NCBI GenBank assembly: GCA_037176725.1
Contig: JAZBRS010000020.1
Span: 96,800,501-96,864,500, forward strand
Origin: Posidonia oceanica
Taxonomy: Eukaryota > Streptophyta > Magnoliopsida > Alismatales > Posidoniaceae
Reading direction: 5' to 3'
Length of the DNA: 64,000 nt
A program made the position numbers and the translations under genes. Of this stretch, positions 32,150 through 41,092 are shown one piece after another. The notes under the pieces were generated by a model. The model was not told the DNA's origin. It ran no database searches and saw nothing but the letters and a program-made list of their open reading frames with translations. How positions within the stretch are numbered: position 1 is the stretch's first letter; every line of letters starts with the position of its first letter.

Positions 32150-32560
32150 GGTTTTAGGGTTTTGGAAATTAGGGTTTTAGGTTTAGGGTTTAAGGTTTTG
32201 GAAATTAGGGTTTTAGGGTTTTTTTTTTTTTTACCCTAACCTACTATAGCTTAACGGATTTTTTCTTCAAGGCAAACCCACGGGTCACAGGTTCGAAACC
32301 TGTGGGCGGCAGGAAGGGAAATTAATCCCAATGCAAGAAAGAGTGGAAAATCCACTCCAAGTGCGGTGGGCGGGTTTCGAACCCACGGCTTGTGAAGGTA
32401 GTGGAGGTGACCCAACCACTACGGTAACCATTGCTGGTTTAGGGTTTTAGGGTTTAGGGTTTAAGGTTTAGGAAATTAGGATTTTAGGGTTTAGGGTTTA
32501 GGGTTTTGGAGTGGATTAGGGTTTAGGGTTTTGGAGTGGATTAAGGTTTAGGGTTTAAGT
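32150..32560. repeat. Telomere-motif-like TTTAGGG repeats in LTR B U3
   Basis: Many irregular copies of TTTAGGG, GGGTTTTAGGG and AATTAGGG flank the insert at 32234-32436. On the element's sense strand they read AAACCCTAA, the telo-box sequence. LTR C has a similar stretch at about 40440-40540. They are too irregular for a telomere remnant. Confidence 0.6.
32234..32436. mobile_element. SINE-like insert with two opposed tRNA-like promoter pairs
   Basis: Plus strand: an A-box-like TAGCTTAACGG (32247-32257) and a perfect B box GGTTCGAAACC (32290-32300). Minus strand: an A-box-like stretch (32426-32412) and another perfect B box GGTTCGAAACC (32383-32373). The two tRNA-like halves face each other. 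A T run on the plus strand (about 32219-32232) could be the A tail of a minus-strand SINE. The insert is surrounded by TTTAGGG-like repeats, which obscures target duplications. I do not call a functional tRNA: the acceptor stems do not close. Confidence 0.5.
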
Positions 32561-32574
32561 TTTAATGTGGAAAA

Positions 32575-32660
32575 AGGAAAAGAAAGAAAGAAAGAAAGAA
32601 AGAAAGAAGGAAAGAAAGGAAGGGAGAAAGAAAGAAAGAAGGGAAGGGAAGAAAAGAAAT
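32575..32660. repeat. GAAA/GAAG microsatellite
   Basis: A run of GAAA units with GAAG and GGAA interruptions inside LTR B. It has no coding value. Confidence 0.8.
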
Positions 32661-33150
32661 TAAAGGTCAAATAACATGGGATAAAATAAAATAAATATAA
32701 AATAAAGGGAAGAAAGGAGAATAAGTGGGGAGGTGCAAGAATGGGGTGGACCCATTGGAGAGCAAGAAAAGAAGAAAGAAAGAGAGGAAAAGAAGGAGAA
32801 AGAGAAGGAGGATAAAGAGGAGAGAGAAAAGAATAATCAGAAGAGAGAAAAGGATAATCAGAAAAGAAAGAAGGAGAAAGGCTTGGGTTTGGAAGGGGGT
32901 TTTGTGTGAGTGTGTGACCTGGGATTTCTAGGGTTTGACCTAGGGTTTTGTGGATGGATTTTCCTAAGTTTTGTGGATGGGTTTTCCTAAGTTTTGTGTA
33001 GGTTTTCATAAGTTAAGAAAGGCTAAGGTTTTGGGTTTGATTTCAAGGTTCTAAAGTTTTTAATTTTCCTGATTTTGGGTGAGGGTTTTCTAAGTCATTC
33101 AAGGGGAAGGAGAGAGCCACTATGTAGGGGTCAGAAGTGGGGTGTCAACA

Positions 33151-34645
33151 GTGACAAAACACAGAGCTGGATGGCGAGTTTGTCAACCAAGACACATGTC
33201 GATGACAAAACGCAGAGCTGGATAGCGCATTTGTCATCTTGGATGCGACCGGAGACAAACTGCGAGGCAAGATAGCAAGGCGATATCAAGGGAAAAATGA
33301 GATGCCCCTGGTATCGAGACGCAGAGAGGTTCGCTTCGCGAGCGAACGAGACAAAGGGAGATGTCAAAGCAAGGGGGCAAGCTGGCTAGTTTTGCCGAGA
33401 GAAGTCTGCCAAGGAGGTTGGTCTGCAGGTGCTCCTGGACCGTTGCTGCTGAATGCTGGCTGAGGCGCTGGATGACGCTCGTTTGTGGATGCTCACTTCT
33501 AAAGGTGGGTTTTCTTGTTGCTGACTGCGGAGAGAGTGCTATCGCTGGTTGCCAAATGCTTGTTGTTCATGCCTGATGCTTGTGGGGCATGGATAGTCTG
33601 TCGTGTTATACTGGACTTGCAGTTGTGCTGGGGCAGTGGCTTTGTTTCCTGGTGGAGGATGCAAGGTTTGCGCTGTTAGCTGTAATAGGCTTGTTCTCTG
33701 AGTGCTCTGATGTATGTGCCCTGACCAGGAAGCAACTGACATGCCCCTGGCCGGAAATGCCAGAGTCGATCCTGCGGGGTTATGCATAAGCAAGGAGTAT
33801 AGCATGCTCAAGTAAGTTGTTTGATTATGAGAGGTTTTCATTTATTTGCCCTCAGCTATGCTGGAAAGCAATCATGCCTGCTGGAAAGGAGGAGGGAGCC
33901 CTCAACTCAAGAGACCCTACCCGGACTCACAAGTTGTGGGTGGCTCTCCTTGGTGGGTGGTGACGCTCAAGCTCTCTATGGGTGATGGATCGGGTTCTGT
34001 GCCAAACTCTTTTGGGGCCCCACACCTGCTCTTTTGAGATTTCTTTTTTCTTTTCTGCTCCCTCACAGACGCTCGGGTTCGCTCTATCCCTGGCTTGGAG
34101 GTAATAGGCGCTTGGTCTGGGCTGGAGGCTTTTGTTGCAGAAAGGGGTGGCTAGTCCCTCTAGAGGTGTGGGCTGCCAAGGTGCATGCTCCGACTCCTCT
34201 CCAAGGTATGGTGGGGATAAGGCTAATCCACACGTCCCTCTCTTGGGCTGACTTCTGTCTTCGCCTTCTGTCTACATGTTTTCTTTTGTGCCCATGCGAA
34301 TTTGTATTTTTTTCAGGCTCACTCTCTCAGTCGCACTAGCATTTTCTCTCCCTCTGGGAGGTGCAGGTCCCTTATGGAGTTTGGACACTTCGCCCTACTC
34401 TCAGTGGATGGTGGTTCCCTCACTTACCTGGTCATCAAGGTAGTGTCAATTGGGAAGGGATTGCTCTCTCCTTCCAGCAGGCTTGCTTCCCGATTTTCGT
34501 CATCGGACGATGGTTGGCATGTAGATGTTGTTTTTTGCTTTTGGGTTTTCTGATTTTTTTGTGCTTTTGCTTTTTGATTTTTGTTTGTTTTTTTTTATTT
34601 TTTTGTGTTTTTCTATTTTTTGAAAGAAAAGTAATGCAATAAAGA
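33151..34645 (-). other. Spacer and 3' untranslated region of element C
   Basis: No gene is supported. Minus-strand phrases parallel A: a GGAGAGAG/GCAAGC spacer line, GCTGAGGGCAAAT (about 33860) and GATACCAGGGGCATCTC (about 33300). Hairpin modules GACAAA..TTTGTC lie at 33152-33183 and 33202-33236. The plus-strand T-rich stretch at 34535-34625 corresponds to A's A-rich spacer. Confidence 0.6.
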
Positions 34646-34649
34646 TACA

Positions 34650-37116
34650 GGCAAAGGATACAGCTCTGGCTCCCACTGTTTGCTGTTTGTTGCTATTGCT
34701 CTAGCAGTACCAATGTGGCTGTTGAGATTGCCGAGACTGCTATGGATCTGTGCCTCTGTCGGGATCCAGGGTGTTGTGCTTGCAAACTCGAGCTGGTGCT
34801 CGGTAGACAGGCGAGCTTTAAGCCGGGCCCCCCGCGAACAATGCTAGGGAAAAGCTGGAGAAAAGATTGAATCAATGAGATCAGAGGGATCCATCGAGGG
34901 AGGGCTAGAATCAGCAAGAACAAAAGCGAGGAGATAGACCCCTGAGGTCCAAGGATCCTCGGAGCTTGTAGGCTCAGGCAAGGAAAGGCTGGCTATGCTA
35001 GGGTGTGCAGGTGTAGGTGTGTGTGCTGCCTCCTATGGACTGACAACGATGACTCCATTGTCAATCAGGTTCTGAATGACGTCCCGAAGAGTGTGGCAAT
35101 TATCCGTCGAGTGCCCCGTGGCTCGATGGTAATCACAGTGTGTGCTCGTATCATACCACCATGGAAGAGGGTTTGGTGGCGGACGAGTTTCCGGGAGCCT
35201 CAGAAGTGACACAACCTTAGGAAAGACGGCGCTTAGTGGTTCACCAAGTGGGGTGAGGTCACTCTCAGTGCGGCGGCCTCGTCTTTGCTTCGGCTATTGT
35301 CCTTGTTGAGCTGGTGCGACGTGATGCACTAGCTTGACGGTGGCAGTGCTCTGTGTGGTGTGTGCTAAGCTATGTGCAGATGCAAGCTGAGATGAGCCAG
35401 GCTGGCTGGCTGCGAGGGCAGGCTCTACAGGAGAATTGATGCAAGAGATGGTCGGCTTCTTGTGGTAGCGGACGTCGGAGTCGTTGTTGCCTTTGCTGCT
35501 GCTGCTGTTCTTGTTGTTGTTGTTGCTGCTGGAGGCGGTGGCTTACTTTGTGAATTCAGCGAGCGTAGGGAAGTTGCCACTCCGCAGCGAGCTTTCCACG
35601 TACGTGCCAACTCGAGTCAGTGATGCAAAGCTAGTGACGGGTTGGATGCTAAGCAGAGCCCCGATCGCTGGTTGTGCTCCCTTGATGATAATCTTAATAG
35701 ACTCTTCATCCGGGGGCCTATCTTTGACCTGGGAGGCTAGGGTGCATCAGCGGCCGACGTACTCCCCGAATGGTTCGTGGGGCTTCTGCAGAAGTGAGAC
35801 AAGACCCTCGCGCTTAGGTATCAAGTTAATGTTGAAGGAATATTGCACCAGGAACGACTGGGAAAGGTCATCCCAAGTCTTGATGGTGGCCATGTCGAGT
35901 GAAGAAAACCACTTGAGAGTAGGCCCCGTCAGACTTTTCTAGAACAAGCAAATCAGCAGCCTGTCATCAGCCTAAAGTTGAGCAAGGTCACTGCAGTACG
36001 CCTTCAGATGTGCGATTGGGCAACCTCTATCGTTGTATTTATCAAATTCTGGGATACTGAAGTTTGCTGGGAGTGTCGCCTCTAGAAAGTAGCAGAGGTC
36101 TCGGAATTGGTAGGGCTGGCGGTCCTGGCCTTGCACTTGACGAAGTGCTCTCTCTAGATCTCCCATCCTAGTTAGGAGGGTGTCCGAAGTTGCTGCTGTC
36201 GAGACTGGTGCAGCTAAGGCAGGTACCACGTATGCTGCGTGGATCGCGCGAAAGTGCTCCTCCGGATCCACCATCATGCCACCTGGTGTCGAGGCGTGAG
36301 GGCCAGCATATCCATGCGAGGGTGCAGAGTGTAGTGACATGCATGCTGGAGCCTGAATCTGCTGATGCCTAGGGGTGAGTGAATAGCATGTTGTGCAGTG
36401 TGTGGGAACAGCAACTGTTGCATCGGTACGGTCCCGGGCAGCGGTCTCAGGAGATGCTGTGCTCCTACCAATCCAGGGGACTGGATACCAGGTGATGGAG
36501 TTGCATGCTGTGCAAAGTGCTATGTGGGTGCAGGAGGCCTATAGGGTGCCCCCATCGTCGAAGTTGTGAGGAGCTAGGGCGATGGTAAGGGCGGAAAAGT
36601 AGTGTGGTGAGCCTGCAAAACTACAAAGGGCTGCATCGAAACCTCAGGGGTTAGAGGAGGAGGAAGCGAGGAAGCAGGACCAGAAGAAAAGGTTGTGCCT
36701 TACAGCCTCTGGGCCAAAGCCAACAGATGCTGCGCTTGCATGGCAGAGGACTCGTCGATCGACGAGCCGGGATGCAAAGGGATAGCCACTGAAGGGGGCG
36801 CGAAAGCGAAAAAGTCGAGAGGGACAGACCCTACAGCAGAAGTAGCCACAGTCAGCTGAGTTCTTGAAACAGGAAAGCCCGAGGAGGGGGCCAAAGGATG
36901 GGTATCCAAAGCCTGAGTGGCGGTCACCGCGACAGAATCGGTGATGGGCTCTGAATAGACTATGACCCGCGGTCATCTCGTGGTATGTAGAGGGTCGTCA
37001 TGCTCCCAGAAACGGAACGCTTGGAGAGAAGGGGAAGTTGCAGAGGTAGGAGACACCGAGATGGGTATCTCCTCCAAGGCAATAGAACCAAGAGGCTTGC
37101 TAGCATGCTGGGCCAT
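34650..37116 (-). pseudogene. gag: gag remnant of element C
   Basis: The start MAQHA at 37116-37114 parallels the MAQRT starts of A and D. Recognisable parts in order: MVDPEEH and PYQFRDLCYF (36280-36080), IPEFDKYNDRGCPIAHLKAY (about 36055-35995), a gag core in broken frames to 35600, SSLRSGNFPTL-like text then a Gln/Asn tract (35600-35470), and the zinc-knuckle relative (Y/F-H-R-A-T-G-H-S-T-D-N-C) near 35130. Several stops and frame changes interrupt it. After the DPSDLIDSIF line (about 34890) sequence runs into the post-integrase spacer near 34645, so pol was removed cleanly between gag and spacer. Confidence 0.75.
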
Positions 37117-38215
37117 GGCTGACCGCGAGCGAGTAAGGATAGGGCTACGGCGAAAAGGAGACGCATGAGTCCTAGGATGAGCTATCGTCGAAGGCGACGA
37201 ACAGCCCGAAAAGAGAGGGGGACCACGGGGAGCTGCCCGGGACAGAGACGCTCGAGCTCCGACTGAGGACCTCGCACCTACCTGTTAAGCAAAGCAAATC
37301 AGGTTAGAACCTGGACAGAAGACGCAATGCAAGTGGTTATGGTGATATGAATGGCATACATGCAGATGAATGTCCTATCATGCACTCTCTCACCATGTAT
37401 GTCTTGAGTAGGCTGTATTCTCAGACAAACTCACAAGGGATGTGGGTTTATTGACTCAGGTTAGAAAAGGTAGGTCCCCGTCTAAATCCCGGCCAAAGCT
37501 CAGGTAGTAACAGGTGGTGCGTTAGGAGCCTCGATCCTACCAAAGCATGGGCTGTACCCTCTACTAACACCGACGCGACCCCAGACAAGGGGGACAGACC
37601 GACCAGCTCGCCCCACGCCAAAGCGATGGAACAAGAGACCGGGACTGTCCTTCTTAGACTAAGTGGGTGGACTCAGGGATGAGAGGATGCATGCTTTCTA
37701 AAGTGCTCAATCATGCAGATATGCTGTTAAGTGTTTTACTTGCATTTTATTTAGCCAAAGGGAAGAACTGCAAATTTTGGCTCTAGTTGTGCTTAAGTTT
37801 TATTGTTTGGCTTTATTTGTAGTTTTTAAATTAAACCAAAGAGGAAGCAAGCATGTTTCTAATATCTTAGGCATGGCAAAAGCATGAAGGGGAAACAAAC
37901 ATCAAGTCATGGCATGCAAACAATCATATACCAAGGCAAAAGGCATGTGCATGGTATGTGCAAGTGTGGTGGACATGATGGTGAAAGGAAGCATTCATCA
38001 TATCAAAAGGCAAGGATACATGGCTTGTGCATGTGTGGTGGCATAGAAATTGTGTAAAACAAAACATTCACCACCCAAAAGGCATGTATTATTGCATCAA
38101 GCAGGTATCTAGGCATGGATAAGCAAGAAATAAAGCATGGATAAGCAAACAGGCAAGGCATGCGCAAGCGAAAAACCATGCAAGCGAAAAGCCAAAACGA
38201 AAGCCAGAATCTTGC
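37117..38215 (-). other. Leader of element C
   Basis: Untranslated sequence between PBS and gag. The conserved leader block is at 37441-37695. The interval 37700-38160 has the same GGCATGT-type lines as the leaders of A and B. No gene is supported. Confidence 0.65.
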
Positions 38216-38234
38216 ATCTCCAGCGAAGTCGCCA
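38216..38234 (-). other. Primer binding site of element C (tRNA-Arg, two mismatches)
   Basis: The minus strand reads TGGCGACTTCGCTGGAGAT, differing from A's PBS at two positions. One base separates it from the LTR end at 38236. Confidence 0.8.
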
Positions 38235-39100
38235 CTGTCGTTACCGCGCCTCAGTGACATGGTCGCATGCTGCCAAAGCTCGCGCATGCCAGCCGGAGAG
38301 AAGGGCCATGGCTAAGGGTGAATCCGAGGAAGGACACTCAACTCGAAAACAACGGAAAACGGTGAAGAAAACAAAAGATAAAGCAAAAACGGAGTCGCCA
38401 CCTAGTCTATTAAATCGGAAGACGAGGAAAACCGAAGAAAACATGAAAAACATGCAAATGCGTGCAATGTTATGCCAAAGTAAGACTCGTGCCTAGGATA
38501 AGGGCATAATGGTCATTACGGGCCATAGAAAGGGTAAGGACTCCTGTTACGCACGGGGAAAGTGTTAGGCACCCCCAATACGCCCGGAATCGGTCTTTCT
38601 AGGCTTTTCGCTCACATATGCGGGAATGTCGGCATTGCTTGCTATTAACTGTACGCCCGTAAGCGAGGAATGCTATGAATGCTTTAACATGCTTAAAGGT
38701 ATGCTTAATGCCATGATGCATGAGAGAATCAAAACATGCGATCTATGTGCTCAGCGACGCTGTTGGTATCTTAACCGGGTGTACCACGGTTCTAAAGAAT
38801 TCGAAACAGTAAGCATCATCGCCTTAGATGCAATGTAGGCGTGAAACAAAACGTTGGAGGAAAACCATGCAATGCAAGGAGGCGGCATGCGACATGTATT
38901 CTTAAAACATGCTAAGCTTAATAAAACCATGCCAAAATGACTAGTATAAGTTGAAATAACATGATATGATGATAAATAAACCAGGGAAACGAAATCAGAA
39001 CAAAGCAAACCAAGTAAACGAAAGACAAAGCGGCAAACATGGACTCTGTCCATTGTCTGAGCTCAGGCATGTGTCGACTATCATCGCGGCAATAGGACAT

Positions 39101-39177
39101 GTCGCCGGCAGGAGCAACGGTGGCACAGGTCACCTGTGAGAGCAGCGGCGACACAAGTCGCCTGTCGGACGGGCGAC
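39101..39177 (-). repeat. 28-bp hairpin-module array, LTR C downstream set
   Basis: Left arms start at 39101, 39129 and 39157, exactly 28 bp apart. The clearest unit is GTCGCC-N9-GGCGAC (39157-39177). The middle one has GTCACC and GGCGAC over a 12-nt loop; the third is decayed. A single related hairpin, GTTGCC-N9-GGCGAC, is at 39384-39404. Confidence 0.7.
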
Positions 39178-40264
39178 AGAGCCCTCTGCCAACTGCTTCA
39201 GACAACCAACTTCATCGCCAGCAAAAGGACATGCAAACATTGTAAAACACGAAGCAAAATACATGGAAATACGGAAGGCATATCTGGGAACAAAACCATA
39301 CAATTATTATGCAAAATGGGTGCCTGAGCTATGAGATACGCCGGCTCAAAGTCCGGCTAGGGGACTGCCAGAAACACAGTCAAGTTGCCGCTAGAAGCGG
39401 CGACGCACCTGGTAGTCCGGTGGCCGGATTTCATTGCCAAATCCTACGCCGCCGGCGATGCTAAAAATGTAACTAATGATCAGGGAAGCACGACGGCACT
39501 CCCAGGAACACAAGCATATATTTAAAACAAAAAACGGACATCTGGATCTCTCTCCCCACCTCCACCTCTCCTCGCCGGCAACGTCCACGTCCGCCAGCCT
39601 TGGGGAAGGCCAACAGGCCGCAAGACGCTGCCTCGGCGCACGAAGAGGGTCGAAGGAGGAAGAGGGAGGTCCGAGGAGGGGAGAGGAGGTGCTGCTCACC
39701 TGTGTGGGGGCTCGACTTGGCCTCCTGACGTCGGCGAGTTGCAGTGGTCGGTAGTAGTGTGGGACGATGACATCGGCACGAGGGAGGGGCTGGCTACTCC
39801 CTGGATGGCATGGACGAGGTCCGGCGATGCTTCCCGGTGCTCGAGGAAGGGTGTCACGGCGGCCGGAGGAAGTGTCGGCTCGACAGTGGCTGGAGCTGGA
39901 GAAGACGACGGTCGTCTGGGGTGTTGGCTCGTCGGGGAGGCTCGCTGGGGCTTGTGTGGATCTCCAGCAAGCTCCGGGATGCTCTGAGGATCGCCCAAGG
40001 GGCGTGGGAGGCTCTGGTTCTCTCTGGATTTCTCGGAAAATGGTCACCGACGCTGAATGGGTGTTGGGTTGTGGTTTTTGTCCGGTCAAGGTGCACAGAG
40101 GGCCTTGGTCATTGCAGGGCGAGGTGGCAGGTCGTGGGGGCATGGGTGCAGGTCGTGGGACGTGGTGGTGTCAGGGCAAGGTGGGAGGAGTGGCCGGAAG
40201 CGTCCAAACGCGTGGCGTGCGAGAGTTCAAATGAGTGGTGCGGCTGCTCTGTTTCTCACAGTGA

Positions 40265-40341
40265 GTCGCCTCTCGCAGTGGCGACAAACCAAGTCACGCC
40301 TATTAGTGGCGATAGCACCAGTCGCCGCTACAACAGGCGAC
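40265..40341 (-). repeat. 28-bp hairpin-module array, LTR C upstream set
   Basis: Units start at 40265, 40293 and 40321. The outer two are perfect GTCGCC-N9-GGCGAC; the middle is imperfect (CGCC and GGCG arms remain). Spacers are seven bases. Confidence 0.8.
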
Positions 40342-40611
40342 ATAGCGTGAGATCCAGTGGACTGGGCCTGTTGGGCTTGGGAGTTGGGTTTTTGGGTTGA
40401 ATGGGTTGTGGGCTTTAGTGTAAACTAGGTTTGGGTAGGCTTAGGTCTAGGTTTAGGGTTTGGGATTTAGGTTGGGATTAGGGTTTGGATTAGGGTTTAA
40501 GTGGGGTTTAGAGTTTAGGTTGGATTTAAGGTTTTGGTTTGCCATGCCTCGATCCAAGCATGCTCCTAGAGAGAATCACCAACGTCCAGTTGCCAAAACG
40601 GGGTGTCAACA

Positions 40612-41092
40612 CAAACTACAGTAGTTGTAATTTTTTACATGATGATACGATCATATTATTGTACATTACATTTAGTGAATGTGGGTTTGTGCAGCATCAG
40701 TTTATTCTACAAAAAAGCTTGGATGTTACTTCAATGAATGAAATGTAGAAAATGGAATATAGTGATTGTACAAGTTTCTTGAAAATATTTTGTATTGAAA
40801 TCATATTAAGTAATTATTGAAATTACATAAAACTCACAACATTCTTCTAATAATAGGACATTATATGTTACTGCATCAGAAAATAAACCAATGCATTGTA
40901 AGCCAAAGTACCTAAAATTTCTGAAAAGATAAGAAAATACCATGTTATCATAGCTTTACAAATTTTGGTAAGTCAAAGGGTGAGTCAAATTTAGACGTAG
41001 TTTTCAATGTACGATACAATTATAATGTTCTGTTGTGATCCCTTCTGTATTCAACTAATAAGAAGGGAACAATTACTAAATGTCCATTTCAG
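40612..41092. other. AT-rich sequence between element C and the ULP pseudogene
   Basis: About 480 bp, AT-rich. I see no gene or repeat. It is probably the 3' flank of the pseudogene. Confidence 0.4.

Larger units (their letters stand above)
1..33150 (-). mobile_element. Element B: Tat-lineage gypsy LTR retrotransposon, 5' part, split by element A
   Basis: Read on the minus strand, the element starts at 33150 with TGTTGACACCCC, runs through its 5' LTR to 1273, and continues into a PBS and leader that leave the window at position 1. The LTR is cut at 3541/30266 by element A. Both flanks of A have the same texture (short lines of AAATGCAATGCAAT-type repeats), and A's 5-bp target duplication closes exactly, so the two pieces were once contiguous. 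Joined LTR length is about 5.15 kb. No coding region of B lies in the window; gag would begin just left of position 1. B's right end abuts the 3' untranslated region of element C without a polypurine tract, so B most likely inserted into C. If so, GTGAC (33151-33155) is half of its target duplication; the other half is off-window. Confidence 0.85.
30266..33150 (-). repeat. 5' LTR of element B, 5' portion (about 2.9 kb)
   Basis: On the minus strand this is the U3 side, starting TGTTGACACCCC at 33150. Plus-strand text: repeat lines like those left of A (30266-30720), a G-rich stretch with chance ORFs (30730-31990), TTTAGGG-like repeats (32150-32560) interrupted by a SINE-like insert, a GAAA microsatellite (about 32575-32660), and a purine-rich stretch to 32900. 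No gene is supported. Confidence 0.8.
33151..40611 (-). mobile_element. Element C: non-autonomous Tat retrotransposon, gag only
   Basis: From the right on the minus strand: LTR (40611-38236), PBS (38234-38216), leader, gag remnant (37116 to about 34650), then directly a spacer and 3' untranslated region matching those that follow integrase in element A. Protease, RT, both RNase H domains, integrase and the extra ORF are absent. The 3' LTR is not seen because B is inserted at 33150/33151. The LTR is short (2.4 kb) and of the same family as D's. The base pairs right of 40611 (CAAAC) would be half of its target duplication. Confidence 0.8.
38236..40611 (-). repeat. 5' LTR of element C (about 2.38 kb)
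   Basis: Minus strand: TGTTGACACCCCGTTTTGGC ... CGACA. It shares its start (CCCCGTTTTG, CAACTGG, CGTTGGTG) and overall order with D's LTR. Landmarks from the LTR start: AAACCCTAA-like repeats (40540-40440), hairpin modules (40341-40265), a GC-rich stretch (40230-39560), one hairpin (39404-39384), a three-unit module array (39177-39101), the conserved block (38615-38483), and the PBS-like motif (about 38394-38404). ORFs of 150-250 codons at 39391-40400 are products of GC-rich composition. Confidence 0.85.

Noticed and set aside
32247..32426. Functional tRNA genes
   Set aside because: B boxes are perfect but acceptor and anticodon stems do not close, and the context is a repeat within an LTR.
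32150..32560. Interstitial telomere from chromosome fusion
   Set aside because: TTTAGGG copies are irregular and interspersed, lie in an LTR U3, and a similar stretch occurs in another LTR.
33141..33150. LTR B as the 3' LTR of element C
   Set aside because: No purine tract precedes the LTR on the minus strand, its sequence differs from C's own LTR, and its other end is followed by a PBS, so it is a 5' LTR.
39391..40400. Overlapping ORFs of 155-250 codons on both strands in LTR C
   Set aside because: GC-rich LTR sequence without domains; overlap on both strands is typical of composition.
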